Positions 20,373 to 31,210 are shown, counted from the first letter of the stretch. The stretch is DNA of 64,000 bases from Comamonadaceae bacterium (GCA_947478725.1 CANJWZ010000020.1:1-64000), one strand, 5' to 3'. The notes: generated by a model not told the origin, from the letters alone. Program-made: numbers and translations.

Positions 20373-20761
20373 TCGGTGAATGGAACAATGGCACCGGCCG
20401 CCGCAAATCCAGCGTCGCTCGCGTGTTTCTGAAAAAAGGTACCGGCAAGATCACTGTCAACGACAAAGACATTCAGGTGTTCTTTGGCCGTGAGACATCC
20501 ATCATGATCTGCCGCCAGCCCCTGTTTTTGACCAACCACGTCGAAACGTTTGACATCATGGTCAACGTGCACGGCGGTGGTGAGTCTGGCCAGGCAGGCG
20601 CTGTGCGCCACGGCATCACCCGTGCTCTGATTGACTATGACGCAGCCTTGAAGCCAGCGTTGAGCCAGGCAGGCTTTGTGACCCGTGACGCACGTGAAGT
20701 CGAACGTAAAAAGGTCGGTTTCCGTTCAGCACGCCGTCGCAAGCAGTTCAGCAAGCGCTAA
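20369..20761 (+). CDS. rpsI: 30S ribosomal protein S9
   Basis: [20 protein letters not shown]-terminal [17 protein letters not shown]. Confidence 0.97.
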   Translation: MIGEWNNGTGRRKSSVARVFLKKGTGKITVNDKDIQVFFGRETSIMICRQPLFLTNHVETFDIMVNVHGGGESGQAGAVRHGITRALIDYDAALKPALSQAGFVTRDAREVERKKVGFRSARRRKQFSKR

Positions 20762-20791
20762 TGGCGCAAGCGGCATGTCTGTCGCTTTTCC

Positions 20792-20831
20792 AAAAAGCCG
20801 CCCGGTTTGCCCCTGGCGGCTTTTTCTTTTT
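20792..20831 (+). terminator. Rho-independent terminator after rpsI
   Basis: aaaaagccgcc...ggcggctttttctttttt. Confidence 0.85.
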
Positions 20832-20885
20832 TGTTGCACGCAAACGGTGCACAATGCCTAATCCATCACAGCGCAGCCATTCGTT

Positions 20886-21593
20886 TTGAAATTTCGCCTG
20901 TTTCGTCGTCGCCTGACCATCAGCTCCCCCCGCATGTCGGTGCGCAGCGCACTGCCTTGGCCGGTTCGCTGGATGGTGGGCGCTGTCATGCTGGGGTTTT
21001 CAGCCGCCATTGGTTTATGGGCGTTTGAATTCGGCAAAGGCATTGCCGGCTTGGACACCGGCGCCAAGGACGAATTGAAGCTGTTGCGCCAAGAAGTGGT
21101 GCAACTCAGGCAAGACCGTGACAAAGCACAAACCATCGCCAACACGTCGGGTAGCCTGCTGACGGCTGAAAAAGCCACCCAGGAAAAAATGGCGGTGCAG
21201 CTCAAGCAGCTGGAGTCTGACAACCGCCTGCTGCGTGACGACCTGGGATTTTTTGAAAAACTGCTGCCCGCGGGCGGCTCAGATGGCATAGCCATCCGTG
21301 GCCTTCATGCCGAGTTGCTGTCGGCTTCGCAGCTGAAATGGCAGGTTTTGGTGATTCAGCCGGTTAAAAACGCGCCGGACTTCAATGGCAAGATGGAAAT
21401 CACCCTCAGCGGCATGCTGGCGGGCAAGCCATGGACCGCCAACCTGCCTGGCGGGGCACAGAACTTGCAGTTCAAGCAATTCCGGCGGATTGAAGGGGTA
21501 CTGGATTTGCCCCCCCAAGCCGTGGTAAAAACAGTCACCGCGAAAGTAGTGGAAGGCGTTGCTACCCGATCCGTTCAGACCTTCAAGCTATAA
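20886..21593 (+). CDS. Membrane-anchored coiled-coil hypothetical protein
   Basis: ORF 235 aa; one N-terminal TM segment, then a long heptad-like region; precedes bactofilin. Confidence 0.75.
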   Translation: MKFRLFRRRLTISSPRMSVRSALPWPVRWMVGAVMLGFSAAIGLWAFEFGKGIAGLDTGAKDELKLLRQEVVQLRQDRDKAQTIANTSGSLLTAEKATQEKMAVQLKQLESDNRLLRDDLGFFEKLLPAGGSDGIAIRGLHAELLSASQLKWQVLVIQPVKNAPDFNGKMEITLSGMLAGKPWTANLPGGAQNLQFKQFRRIEGVLDLPPQAVVKTVTAKVVEGVATRSVQTFKL

Positions 21594-21613
21594 AACCCCT
21601 TTTTAGGATTTTC

Positions 21614-22012
21614 ATGTTCGGTAAAAAAAAGCAGCCCTCCATCAAAAGCCTGATTGCCCAAGGCAGTAGCATTGAAGGCAATCTCAAATTCACCGATGGG
21701 TTGCGCATTGACGGTGAGGTCATGGGTGACGTTCGGGCTGCCGAAGGCGGTGCCAGTATTCTGGTCATCAGTGAATCAGCGACGGTCAAGGGGCAGATCT
21801 ATGCGGACCACGTGATCATCAATGGCCGCGTCATAGGACCGGTGCACGCGTCAGAACTGCTGGAATTGCAGCCAAAAGCCAATATTGAGGGCGATGTGTC
21901 CTACAGGGCGCTTGAAATGCACCAGGGGGCACTTATCGCTGGGCAGTTGAGGCCGATGAGCCAAGACGCTGAAGACAAACCGGTTCTGAAGCTGGCAGCC
22001 AACAACGGCTAG
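21614..22012 (+). CDS. Bactofilin (polymer-forming cytoskeletal protein)
   Basis: LIAQGSSIEGNLKFTDGLRIDGEVMGDV...GQIYADHVIINGRVIGPVHA beta-helix repeats. Confidence 0.9.
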   Translation: MFGKKKQPSIKSLIAQGSSIEGNLKFTDGLRIDGEVMGDVRAAEGGASILVISESATVKGQIYADHVIINGRVIGPVHASELLELQPKANIEGDVSYRALEMHQGALIAGQLRPMSQDAEDKPVLKLAANNG

Positions 22013-22100
22013 CAGCCAGAGGCGACAAAGCACCTGTCAGCATTGTGGTCAGGCGTGTTGAGTTACCATCATCTATCGATTCTGAAGTCAGGAGTTTCTT

Positions 22101-22466
22101 ATGAGCGCCGTTGCTGAAATTATTCCTACCCAAATGCCCGACCCATTTGTCTTTACCGACAGTGCGGCCGGCAAGGTCGCCGAGTTGATTGCCGAAGAAG
22201 GCAACCCGGACCTCAAACTGCGCGTGTTTGTCCAGGGCGGCGGCTGCTCAGGGTTTTCTTATGGCTTCACGTTTGATGAAGTCACCAATGACGACGACAC
22301 CACCATGACCAAAAATGGCGTCTCCTTGCTGATCGACGCGATGAGCTACCAGTACCTGGTAGGCGCCGAGATTGACTACAAAGACGACCTCGAAGGTGCG
22401 CAGTTTGTGATCAAAAACCCGAATGCGACCAGCACTTGCGGATGCGGTTCCAGCTTCTCGGCTTGA
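22101..22466 (+). CDS. erpA: Iron-sulfur cluster insertion protein ErpA
   Basis: [20 protein letters not shown]-terminal CGCGSSF. Confidence 0.95.
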   Translation: MSAVAEIIPTQMPDPFVFTDSAAGKVAELIAEEGNPDLKLRVFVQGGGCSGFSYGFTFDEVTNDDDTTMTKNGVSLLIDAMSYQYLVGAEIDYKDDLEGAQFVIKNPNATSTCGCGSSFSA

Positions 22467-22481
22467 GATTCTGGCCCCCAA

Positions 22482-22511
22482 CAAAAAACCGCCCTTGAGG
22501 CGGTTTTTTGT
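22482..22511. terminator. Bidirectional terminator between convergent erpA and anmK
   Basis: caaaaaaccgcc-cttga-ggcggttttttg. Confidence 0.88.
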
Positions 22512-22524
22512 TGTCCGCTATTCG

Positions 22525-23622
22525 TCAAGCCGGATAGCTTGCGCCCAGCACCCGAAGCCCAGCAGCGCCTGTCACGCTGGGCAGGTTGCCGGGCATGCGC
22601 AACGTGGTCTGTCGGGCCAGCCAGGCAAAAGCCGCAGCTTCGACCTGTAAAGGCGGCAATCCGTGTGTTTCGGAAGAGACAACTTTCAAAGACGGCAGAC
22701 CGGCTTGCAGCCGCTGCATCAGGTAGCCGTTAAAAGCACCGCCTCCGCAAACAATCAGTTCTTTGCTATCTTTTAAGTAGCTGTTCGCACTCGTAATACA
22801 GGCCCTTGCGCTGAATTCGGTCAATGTGTTTTGCACGTCTTCGGGCCGGTAGTTGGTAAAGGCTTGCAGCTTTTGCGCAAGCCAGCCCATGCTGAACAAA
22901 TCTCGCCCCGTGCTCTTTGGGGGCGGCATTGAGAAATAGGGTTCGTCCAGCAAACTGGCCAGCAATGTGGGAATCCCTTGACCGCTGGCGGCCCACTGGC
23001 CGCCTTGGTCGAAGTGCTGGCCGGTGTGCTGAAAACACCAGGCATCCATCAGGGCGTTGCCGGGGCCGCAGTCAAAGCCCAACACCTGACCGGTTGCTGG
23101 CAGAACGCTGAGATTGGAAATGCCGCCGATGTTCAGCACCAAGGCGGTTTGCCCGCCCTGACCGAAAACACTTTGGTGAAAGGCCGGTACGAGCGGTGCG
23201 CCCTGGCCACCGGCTGCGACGTCGCGGCTGCGAAAGTCTGCCACCACGTCAATGCTGGTGCGCTCGGCCAGCAGGGCTGGGTTGTTCAGTTGTGTGCTGT
23301 AGCCTGATCTGGGTTGATGCCGCACGGTCTGGCCGTGTGCGCCTATGGCTTGAATGTCTTGGGCGGTGAGCCGGGTCTGTTCAAGCAGCGACTTGACGAC
23401 GGATGCATACACTTCAACCAGCTGGTTGGCAGCCATCGCGGCGCGATGTAGCTCGTTATGTGAGGGGGTATTGAGTGCCAGCAGTTCCGTGCGGAATTCG
23501 TTTGAAAACGCTTGCGTACTGTTTGCCAACACCCGGAGTCTGGCGCCGGAAAAATCAACCAGCACGCCGTCTGCGCCATCGAGCGATGTACCCGACATCA
23601 GGCCGATGTACAAATCGTTCAT
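22525..23622 (-). CDS. anmK: Anhydro-N-acetylmuramic acid kinase
   Basis: YIGLMSGTSLDGADGVLVDF, GAHGQTVRHQP, LNIGGISNLSVLP, FDCGPGNALMD, GGGAFNGYLM. Confidence 0.95.
   Translation of the reverse strand: MNDLYIGLMSGTSLDGADGVLVDFSGARLRVLANSTQAFSNEFRTELLALNTPSHNELHRAAMAANQLVEVYASVVKSLLEQTRLTAQDIQAIGAHGQTVRHQPRSGYSTQLNNPALLAERTSIDVVADFRSRDVAAGGQGAPLVPAFHQSVFGQGGQTALVLNIGGISNLSVLPATGQVLGFDCGPGNALMDAWCFQHTGQHFDQGGQWAASGQGIPTLLASLLDEPYFSMPPPKSTGRDLFSMGWLAQKLQAFTNYRPEDVQNTLTEFSARACITSANSYLKDSKELIVCGGGAFNGYLMQRLQAGLPSLKVVSSETHGLPPLQVEAAAFAWLARQTTLRMPGNLPSVTGAAGLRVLGASYPA
22761..22808 (+). repeat. Copy of family A mini-repeat inside anmK
   Basis: tttgctatcttttaagtagctgttcgcactcgtaatacaggccc. Confidence 0.65.
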
Positions 23623-23656
23623 GACTCAATATTCCTGAAGGACATTGTGAGAATTT

Positions 23657-23732
23657 TTCGACGGGCCGCTACCAAGGAAAAACCAGCCCCCTCGTCGGGG
23701 CAGAACGCTACGTCAAACGAGCGAACATGGGG
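23657..23732. repeat. Copy of dispersed family B repeat
   Basis: tcgacgggccgctaccaaggaaaaaccagccccctcgtcggggcagaacg...acatgggg. Confidence 0.75.
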
Positions 23733-23737
23733 ATTGT

Positions 23738-25162
23738 TTACTCAGCCCGGGTTTGACCTATCGTGGCAGCAGCTTGCAATTGTGTGCTGACGACTGCGGC
23801 CAAGCGTTTGAAGGTGGGCAATGCGGCCAGTGGCACAGGAACGGTCTCGCTCTGGCGGGCAATGGTCATGGGGTCCTGGTGAACGCCATTGACACGGAAC
23901 TCAAAATGCAAATGGGGTCCAGTGGCCCAGCCCGTGGCGCCTACCAGACCAATGTTGTCGCCTTGCGCCACACTTTGACCAACCCGCACATTGACTTTGC
24001 TCAAGTGAGCGTAGACCGTTTCATGGCCATTGCGGTGCTTGACAAACACCACATTGCCATAGCCGTTTTGACTGCCTGCAAACGACACCACACCGTCGCC
24101 CACCGTGCGCGCCGGTGTACCGATTGGGGCTGCGAAGTCTGTACCCAAATGTGCACGCCACTTTTGCAAAATCGGGTGAAAGCGCATGGAAAAGCCGCTG
24201 CTGATACGCGTGAACGCCAGTGGCGAGCCCAGGTAGGCGCGGCGCAAGCTTTTGCCGTCCAGTGAGTAATAACCGCCTTTGTAAGCCGTGCCATTTGCGT
24301 CCTGACCAGGGGGCTGAAACCACATCGCCTGATGGGTCTTGCCGGCGTTGACAAACTCAGCTGACAGCACCCGGCCAGTGCGCAGCGGTTCGCCATCGGC
24401 CTCGAGCGCCTCGAAGACCACGTTGAAGTGGTCGCCTTTGCGTAGCGCCCGGCGAAAGTCGATCTCACTGGAAAACATCTCAGCGATTTGAACGGCTACC
24501 GCATCCGGTATGCGCGCCTCGTCGGTGGCGGCAAAAAGAGAGGTTTGGATACTGCCGCTGGCCAGCCGGGCGTTGGCCACGTAGGGGGCGCTTTCTATCC
24601 GGGAGACAAACGACGCCCCGATGCGCTCAACGACCAGCCGCTTGAACAGGGTGTCATCGTCGCTCGGCCAGCGGGTGCTGAGCTTGGTCAATTCCTGTTT
24701 GTCGCTGGCTTCGGCCGTGATGGTCTTGCCGGGGCGGCCCGCCAGTGCCAGCCGGGCATTGGCGTCTTTGCGTAAAAACGCCGCTGCCGCCGGGTCCGTG
24801 ATGTTGAGGCGTTTGAGCAGCGTGTCCGCTGTGTCATTGCCGCGGGTGATGTCGGTACGAAACAGTTTGAAACGGTGGTCAGCCAGCGCATCCAGCTGCG
24901 CTTGCAGCGGCAGCGTCTGCACGGATTCGAGCACCTGGCGTACAGGCAGATCGGCTGCGTCAGGTGCCAGCGGCACAACGCCAAAAGCCGTCACAACGGT
25001 GCCGAGCAGCAAGGCGGCCAAACTGCCAGCGACCCGTTTCGGGTGGCGCTGCAGGCTGGCGGCGATTGAATTTAAAAACTGTACCGAATCTGAAAATTGC
25101 AAAACTTTGAGTCCCAACGAAGGTGCGTGATGCCAAAAATGAGGTTCTTGCGGAGGCGCCAA
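23738..25162 (-). CDS. M23 family metallopeptidase (LytM-type murein endopeptidase)
   Basis: RISSGFSMRFHPILQKWRAHLGTDFAAPIGTPARTVGDG, GWATGPHLHFEFRVNG. Confidence 0.92.
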   Translation of the reverse strand: MAPPQEPHFWHHAPSLGLKVLQFSDSVQFLNSIAASLQRHPKRVAGSLAALLLGTVVTAFGVVPLAPDAADLPVRQVLESVQTLPLQAQLDALADHRFKLFRTDITRGNDTADTLLKRLNITDPAAAAFLRKDANARLALAGRPGKTITAEASDKQELTKLSTRWPSDDDTLFKRLVVERIGASFVSRIESAPYVANARLASGSIQTSLFAATDEARIPDAVAVQIAEMFSSEIDFRRALRKGDHFNVVFEALEADGEPLRTGRVLSAEFVNAGKTHQAMWFQPPGQDANGTAYKGGYYSLDGKSLRRAYLGSPLAFTRISSGFSMRFHPILQKWRAHLGTDFAAPIGTPARTVGDGVVSFAGSQNGYGNVVFVKHRNGHETVYAHLSKVNVRVGQSVAQGDNIGLVGATGWATGPHLHFEFRVNGVHQDPMTIARQSETVPVPLAALPTFKRLAAVVSTQLQAAATIGQTRAE

Positions 25163-25254
25163 AGCGGCCTTGAGTTGCGCATCTAAAATAGAGACCCTGC
25201 AAGAGAAGTGCCAGTATATCTGTCAGACGACCCCGCGACCTGCTAAAAACCCTT

Positions 25255-26499
25255 ATGAATCAAGCTCCTGTTACAAATTACCCGGTGACCGATCGCGTCA
25301 AGAACGCCCTGGCCATATCTCTTCGGGGCTGCGAAGAGCTGATTCCGCAAGACGAGTGGGTCAAAAAGCTCGCCAGGTCAGAGGCCACGGGCGTGTCGCT
25401 GCGCATCAAATTGGGACTGGACCCGACGGCACCTGACATTCACATTGGCCACACCGTCGTGCTGAACAAAATGCGCCAGTTGCAGGACCTGGGTCATACG
25501 GTCATCTTTTTGATTGGCGACTTCACCACCCTGATTGGCGACCCGTCTGGCCGCAACACCACCCGACCGCCGCTCACGCCTGAACAGATCAAGGCGAATG
25601 CCGAAACTTATTACAAACAGGCCAGCCTGGTGCTGGACCCGGCCAAAACCGAGATCCGCTACAACAGCGAATGGTCAGACCCGTTGGGTGCGCGCGGCAT
25701 GATTCAACTGGCGGCCAAATACAACGTGGCCCGCATGATGGAGCGCAATGATTTTCATGACCGCTTCAAGGCTGGCACACCCATCAGCGTGCATGAGTTT
25801 TTGTACCCGCTGATGCAGGGTTACGACTCGGTAGCGCTCAAAAGCGATCTGGAACTGGGCGGAACCGACCAGAAGTTCAACCTGCTGGTCGGCAGACACC
25901 TGCAAACTGAGTACGGTCAGGAGCCGCAATGCATTTTGACCATGCCGCTGCTAGAAGGCATCGACGGCGTCGAGAAAATGTCGAAAAGCAAAAACAACTA
26001 CATCGGCATCTCTGAAGACGCCAACACCATGTATGCCAAGGTGCTGAGCATTTCTGACGTGCTGATGTGGAAGTGGTACACCCTGCTGTCCTTCAGGAGC
26101 GAGGCCGATATTGCGGCGCTCAAAGCCGAAGTGTCCGCTGGGCGCAACCCAAAAGATGCCAAGGTGGCGCTGGCCAAAGAAATCACCGCACGCTTTCATT
26201 CGGCCGCTTTGGCGGATGCAGCCGAGCAGGATTTCGTCAATCGCAGCAAGGGCGGTATTCCGGACGAGATCGCCGAGATCAGCCTGCCGCTGGGCGTGGA
26301 CGGCGCGGCGCAAACCATTGGCGCGCTGCTCAAAGCCACGGGCCTTGCTCCCAGCACCGGCGAAGGCAACCGGCTGATTGACGGCGGCGGCGTGCGCGTG
26401 GACAGCCAGGTTGTCAGCGATAAAGGACTCAAGCTCGGCGCGGGTACTTACGTTTTGCAGGTCGGCAAGCGCAAGTTTGTGCGCCTTAACCTGGCCTGA
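25255..26499 (+). CDS. tyrS: Tyrosyl-tRNA synthetase
   Basis: LGLDPTAPDIHIGHTVVLNKMRQ, GDFTTLIGDPSGR, KMSKSKNNYIGI. Confidence 0.97.
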   Translation: MNQAPVTNYPVTDRVKNALAISLRGCEELIPQDEWVKKLARSEATGVSLRIKLGLDPTAPDIHIGHTVVLNKMRQLQDLGHTVIFLIGDFTTLIGDPSGRNTTRPPLTPEQIKANAETYYKQASLVLDPAKTEIRYNSEWSDPLGARGMIQLAAKYNVARMMERNDFHDRFKAGTPISVHEFLYPLMQGYDSVALKSDLELGGTDQKFNLLVGRHLQTEYGQEPQCILTMPLLEGIDGVEKMSKSKNNYIGISEDANTMYAKVLSISDVLMWKWYTLLSFRSEADIAALKAEVSAGRNPKDAKVALAKEITARFHSAALADAAEQDFVNRSKGGIPDEIAEISLPLGVDGAAQTIGALLKATGLAPSTGEGNRLIDGGGVRVDSQVVSDKGLKLGAGTYVLQVGKRKFVRLNLA

Positions 26500-26505
26500 G
26501 CTGGC

Positions 26506-27030
26506 ATGCTGGCGCTCATCCAGCGGGTGCGCCGCGCCAGCGTCACCATTGAAGGCACGGTTGTCGGACAGATCGGCGCGGGCCTACTGGTACTGATTTG
26601 CGCCGAGCAGGGCGACACACGGGCGCAAGCTGACAAGCTGCTGGTCAAAATCCTCAAATTGCGCATCTTCAGTGACGAACAGGGCAAGATGAACCGCTGC
26701 GTCCAAGACCTGGACGGCGCGGGGCTGCATGGCGGCCTGCTGCTGGTCAGCCAGTTCACCCTGGCCGCTGACACCTCCGGCGGTAACCGCCCCAGCTTCA
26801 CCCAAGCCGCCGCCCCCGACCTGGGCCGCTCTCTGTACGAGCACTTTGTGCAGCAGGCGCGCGGCGCACACAGCGACGTGGCGACCGGCGTCTTTGCTGC
26901 CGATATGCAAGTGGAGCTGGTCAACGACGGGCCGGTGACGATTCCGATACGGGCCTATAATCATCGGCCACCCCCTCCAAGCCATGTTCCAACTCTTATT
27001 CCACCCGCGCAGCTTCGGCGCAGCCCTTAG
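26506..27030 (+). CDS. dtd: D-aminoacyl-tRNA deacylase
   Basis: [58 protein letters not shown]. Confidence 0.94.
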   Translation: MLALIQRVRRASVTIEGTVVGQIGAGLLVLICAEQGDTRAQADKLLVKILKLRIFSDEQGKMNRCVQDLDGAGLHGGLLLVSQFTLAADTSGGNRPSFTQAAAPDLGRSLYEHFVQQARGAHSDVATGVFAADMQVELVNDGPVTIPIRAYNHRPPPPSHVPTLIPPAQLRRSP

Positions 27031-28159
27031 GCTGCGGAGTTTGGCGCTGGGGCTTTGCGGGCTGGCATGCGGCTACGCGGCTGCGCAAAGTGCAGCCCCG
27101 GCCAAATCCTGCCCCGCGCCGCAGCAGATGCAGGCGCTCAGCCAGGCCCCCATTACCGTGCGTTTCGTCGGTGACCTGGTGCTGGGCAACAGCCATTTGG
27201 TGGACAACATTCCCGCAGAGTGGGACGCCATGTACTTTGGAAAGGTGGAGGCCTATCTGAAGAATACGGACCTGACCTTGGGTAATCTGGAAGGCGCCCT
27301 GACGAATTACAGCAAGACCTTGAAGGTCACCGGTACCGGGCGTTCCTATGCTTTCCGGTTTCCGCCGCGCTACGCCAAGCTCTTGAAAGACACCGGGTTT
27401 ACCGCCCTGAACGTGGCCAACAACCATGCCCGTGACTTCGGCGAACAAGGCTTTGCCGATACCGGCGACAACCTGCGCCAGGCCGGGATTGCGGTGGTGG
27501 GCCTCAAAGGGCAGTTCGCGACCCTGCAGGTCAAGGGTTTGCGGATGGGCTTGGTCGGCTTTGGCTTTTACCCGCACCAGAACATGGTGCAAGACCTGGC
27601 CGCGGCCAGCCAGTTGATTGCCCAGGCCAAAGCCGCGTCCGATTACGTCGTGGTGACCTTCCATGGCGGCGCTGAAGGCGATAGCGCGGTTTTTCATGGC
27701 GATAGCAACGAGCTGTTTTTGGGTGAAGACCGGGGCAATGCGGTGGCCTTCTCCCGCGCTGCCATCGACGCAGGTGCCGACTTGGTGGTCGGCCATGGCC
27801 CCCACGTGTTGCGGGCCATTGAGTGCTATCAGGGGCGCCCGATTTTCCACTCACTGGGTAATTTTGTCGGCGTTGGCGGTTTGTCCATTCGCAGCATGGC
27901 TGCTATGACGGCTATCGGCGGCGTGCAACTCGGCCCCAAGGGCGAGCTGCTGGGGGTGGAGTTTTTGCCCCTGCGCTTCAGCGAACGCAAAGTGCCGCAA
28001 GCCGACGAGCGCGAAGACGCCAGCCATTTGGTCAACTGGTTGGCCGACAACGCCAAATTCAGCGGCCAGTTTTTGCGCGTGCCCGCCAATGACGCCAGCC
28101 GCAAGGCCTTGGTTGATTGGGCGGCAAAAACAGTTCCATCGGGCAAGGTGCGGGAATGA
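26984..28159 (+). CDS. CapA family protein
   Basis: [66 protein letters not shown]. Confidence 0.88.
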   Translation: MFQLLFHPRSFGAALRLRSLALGLCGLACGYAAAQSAAPAKSCPAPQQMQALSQAPITVRFVGDLVLGNSHLVDNIPAEWDAMYFGKVEAYLKNTDLTLGNLEGALTNYSKTLKVTGTGRSYAFRFPPRYAKLLKDTGFTALNVANNHARDFGEQGFADTGDNLRQAGIAVVGLKGQFATLQVKGLRMGLVGFGFYPHQNMVQDLAAASQLIAQAKAASDYVVVTFHGGAEGDSAVFHGDSNELFLGEDRGNAVAFSRAAIDAGADLVVGHGPHVLRAIECYQGRPIFHSLGNFVGVGGLSIRSMAAMTAIGGVQLGPKGELLGVEFLPLRFSERKVPQADEREDASHLVNWLADNAKFSGQFLRVPANDASRKALVDWAAKTVPSGKVRE

Positions 28160-28743
28160 GCAGCCGTATGCAACAGCTTCATCGCCCCTATCGCATGCGA
28201 GCCATCTGGCTGGTTTTGGGTGCGCTCTTGGTGTCAGCCAGTGCCTGGGCGCAAGAGGTTCCCGTCGGCAGCCTGAATGCCGCGACCCTGCAGGGCAAAA
28301 GTGGCGCGGAGTCCCCACCGCCAGCCCCGACCTGGGACCAGCGCCTGAGGCGGATTGCCAGTGACTTTATGGGAACCCGCTACCGCCTGGGCGGCAGCTC
28401 CCAAGATACCGGCTTAGACTGTAGCGGGCTGATCAAGCAAATCTGGCAACGCTTGGGGCTGGCCGATCTGCCGCATCAAGCCGCGAACATGGCCAGGCTG
28501 GGTGTTCCGGTGCAACTGCGTGACATCCAGGTCGGTGACCTGGTGTTTTTCAACACCACCGGCAAACAAAACTCCCACGTTGGTGTGTATATCGGCGACG
28601 GCCGCTTTGTGCATGCGTCGTCAGTGCTCAAAAAAGTGACTGAAAACTCACTGAGCGAAGGCTATTACCAAAAAACGTTCAACGGCATCCGCCGTCTTGC
28701 TGGCGTCAACACCGTGGCGGATGCATCGGCTATTTCCGAATAG
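28156..28743 (+). CDS. NlpC/P60 (C40) family peptidase
   Basis: GTRYRLGGSSQDTGLDCSGLIKQIW, GDLVFFNTTGKQNSHVGVYIGDGRFVHA; ATGA overlap with the CapA stop. Confidence 0.92.
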   Translation: MSSRMQQLHRPYRMRAIWLVLGALLVSASAWAQEVPVGSLNAATLQGKSGAESPPPAPTWDQRLRRIASDFMGTRYRLGGSSQDTGLDCSGLIKQIWQRLGLADLPHQAANMARLGVPVQLRDIQVGDLVFFNTTGKQNSHVGVYIGDGRFVHASSVLKKVTENSLSEGYYQKTFNGIRRLAGVNTVADASAISE

Positions 28744-28778
28744 GCTTATCTGAAGGCAGGCCGGTGCGCCTGGGTACT

Positions 28779-29231
28779 TCAATACGGATTACGCACCCCC
28801 AAGCCCGCCAGGATATCCACCTCCCGCGCTTCCATGGCCTGCGCATCTGCAGCTGAGGTTTCATGGTCATAGCCCTGCGCATGCAGCGTGCCGTGCACCA
28901 GTAGATGCGCGTAGTGGTCGCGAAGCGTTTTTTTGTGGTCTTTGGCCTCCTTGGCAATCACGGGTGCGCAAAGCACCAGGTCAGCGGTGACCATCGGCGC
29001 CCGCGTGTAGTCAAAGGTCAGCACATTGGTCGCGTGGTCCTTTTGGCGGTAGTCGCGGTTCAGTGCCTGGGCCTCATCGCTGCCAACAATCCGCACCGTG
29101 ATCTCGGCATCGCTTTCAAGCGCGTGGCGAATCCAGCGGGCCACGCTGTGGCGCGGCAAGGCGGCGCGGTGGCGGGCGGCATTTTGAATGTCGCCAAATT
29201 GTAGCGACAGCTGTAGGTTTTTAAGAGCCAT
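28779..29231 (-). CDS. ybeY: rRNA maturation RNase YbeY
   Basis: NRDYRQKDHATNVLTFDY, HLLVHGTLHAQGYDHE. Confidence 0.95.
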   Translation of the reverse strand: MALKNLQLSLQFGDIQNAARHRAALPRHSVARWIRHALESDAEITVRIVGSDEAQALNRDYRQKDHATNVLTFDYTRAPMVTADLVLCAPVIAKEAKDHKKTLRDHYAHLLVHGTLHAQGYDHETSAADAQAMEAREVDILAGLGVRNPY

Positions 29232-30297
29232 TTCGGTTCCTGGCCCTTGTTTTACTTGGGCTAGTAGCTACTGTATTGGTAGCAATTGTTAATTCATCAA
29301 CAGCACCGGGCCTTTTGTTCGCGCCCCTGGCTGTCTTCTTCACGTCGCCAGGCGTCTTGTCCACGCCGTCAGGCGCACGGTCATACGCATCCACAATCCG
29401 CGCCACCAGTGGGTGCCGCACCACGTCCGCGCTGGTCAGCCGGGTAATGGCAATACCGTTGACACGCTTTAAAACCCGCTCGGCATCGACCAGCCCACTG
29501 AGTTGCGTGCGCGGCAAATCAACCTGGCTCACATCACCTGTGACCACCGCCTTGCTGCCAAAGCCAATGCGGGTCAAAAACATCTTCATCTGCTCGGGCG
29601 TGGTGTTTTGCGCTTCGTCCAAAATCACGAACGCGTGGTTCAAGGTGCGGCCCCGCATGAAGGCGAGCGGCGCAATTTCAATTTGCTGGCGCTCAAAGGC
29701 TTTTTGCACCCGTTCAAACCCCATCAGCTCATGCAGCGCGTCCCACAGCGGCCGCAGGTACGGGTCCACTTTCTGGCTTAAATCACCGGGTAAAAAGCCC
29801 AGCCGCTCGCCAGCTTCCACCGCAGGGCGGGTCAGCACAATGCGCTGCACGGCACTGCGCTCCAGCGCATCCACAGCGCAGGCCACGGCCAAATAGGTTT
29901 TGCCCGTGCCGGCAGGGCCAATGCCAAAGGTGATGTCATGGGTGGCAATGTTTTCAAGATAAGTGCCCTGGTTGACGGTGCGCGCACGCAGGTCGGCGCG
30001 CCGGGTGGTCAATGTGGTGCTGCCGTCGGGCGCATGCTTTAAGGAGGTGTCGCCCGCCATCATCAGCTGCACGGTTTCCTCAGCGATCGGCCGCTGCGCC
30101 ATTTCATACAGCGCCTGCAGCACCTCCAGCGCCTGGGTCGCGCGCGCCTTGGTGCCGTCAATCTTGAACTGCTCAAACCGGTGCGCAATCTTCACGTCCA
30201 GGCCCACTTCAATGGTGCGAATGTGTGCATCCATCGGCCCGCACAGGTGGCCCATGCGGGTGTTGTTTGGCGGCGTGAAGGTGTGGCGGAGGATCAA
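29221..30297 (-). CDS. ybeZ: PhoH family protein (YbeZ-like)
   Basis: GIGPAGTGKTYLAVACAVDAL, TRPAVEAGERLGFLPGDLSQKVDPYLRPL, ILDEAQNTTPEQMKMFLTRIGFGSKAVVTGD. Confidence 0.93.
   Translation of the reverse strand: MILRHTFTPPNNTRMGHLCGPMDAHIRTIEVGLDVKIAHRFEQFKIDGTKARATQALEVLQALYEMAQRPIAEETVQLMMAGDTSLKHAPDGSTTLTTRRADLRARTVNQGTYLENIATHDITFGIGPAGTGKTYLAVACAVDALERSAVQRIVLTRPAVEAGERLGFLPGDLSQKVDPYLRPLWDALHELMGFERVQKAFERQQIEIAPLAFMRGRTLNHAFVILDEAQNTTPEQMKMFLTRIGFGSKAVVTGDVSQVDLPRTQLSGLVDAERVLKRVNGIAITRLTSADVVRHPLVARIVDAYDRAPDGVDKTPGDVKKTARGANKRPGAVDELTIATNTVATSPSKTRARNRNGS
29241..29287 (-). repeat. Copy of family A mini-repeat at the phoH/ybeZ 3' end
   Basis: Reverse complement reads attgctaccaatacagtagctactagcccaagtaaaacaagggcc. 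Confidence 0.6.
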
Positions 30298-30375
30298 GGC
30301 AGGGCGTCCTGAAGAAGATGAAGGGGTGATTGTCCGCTGATATTCCCATCACGGGGTGACTGATAACATCCAGCC

Positions 30376-30948
30376 ATGATTGGACGAATTCAAGGCTTTC
30401 TAGCCGAAAAGAACCCACCCGAAATTTTGGTGGACTGCAACGGCGTGGGCTACGAGCTGTTGGTGCCCATGAGCACGTTTTACAACCTGCCCGTGCTGGG
30501 TGAAAAAGTCAGCCTGCTGACCCACTTTGTGGTCCGTGAAGACGCTCAAATCCTGTACGGCTTTGCCACATCGACAGAGCGCGCAGCTTTCAGGCAACTG
30601 GTCAAAATATCCGGCGTCGGCCCGCGCACCGCCCTCAGCGTGCTCAGCGGCATGAGCGTGGAAGAACTCGCCCAGGCCGTCACCCTGCAAGAGGCTGGCC
30701 GCATCATCAAGGTGCCCGGTATCGGCAAAAAAACCGCCGAACGTTTGCTGCTCGAGCTCAAAGGCAAGCTCGGTGCAGACATCGGCGTGAACGTCAGCAT
30801 CAGCAATGACAGCCAGTCAGATATCTTGCAGGCGCTGGTGGCGCTGGGCTACAGCGACCGGGATGCGGCGCTGGCGCTCAAAGCTTTGCCTCAAGATATT
30901 GGGGTGTCTGATGGCATCAAGCTGGCATTGAAGGCACTGGCCAAATGA
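30376..30948 (+). CDS. ruvA: Holliday junction branch migration protein RuvA
   Basis: [54 protein letters not shown]. Confidence 0.96.
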   Translation: MIGRIQGFLAEKNPPEILVDCNGVGYELLVPMSTFYNLPVLGEKVSLLTHFVVREDAQILYGFATSTERAAFRQLVKISGVGPRTALSVLSGMSVEELAQAVTLQEAGRIIKVPGIGKKTAERLLLELKGKLGADIGVNVSISNDSQSDILQALVALGYSDRDAALALKALPQDIGVSDGIKLALKALAK

Positions 30949-31205
30949 GCGCCGCGCCGGGCCGCCCCAAGCAAGCTCGCACCCCCTTGGGGGGCAGCGT
31001 CGTACACACAGTGACAAGCGTGGGGGCCACTAGAAGCGCCGCGCCGGGCCGCCCCAAGCAAGCTCGCACCCCCTTGGGGGGCAGCGTCGTACACACAGTG
31101 ACAAGCGTGGGGGCCACTAGAAGCGCCGCACCTAGCCGCCCCAAGCAAGCTCGCACACCCTTAGGGGGCAGCGCCGTTCACGCAGTGACAAGCGTGGGGG
31201 CCCAT
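30949..31205 (+). repeat. Three-unit tandem array (87-bp period) of family B repeat between ruvA and ruvB
   Basis: Unit starts 30949, 31036, 31123; units 1 and 2 read identical, unit 3 diverged. Confidence 0.95.
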
Positions 31206-31210
31206 CGTTC

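Noticed and set aside
30949-31205. CRISPR array possibility
   Set aside because: Repeats are contiguous 87-bp units without unique spacers and there are no cas genes; tandem duplication of a dispersed element.
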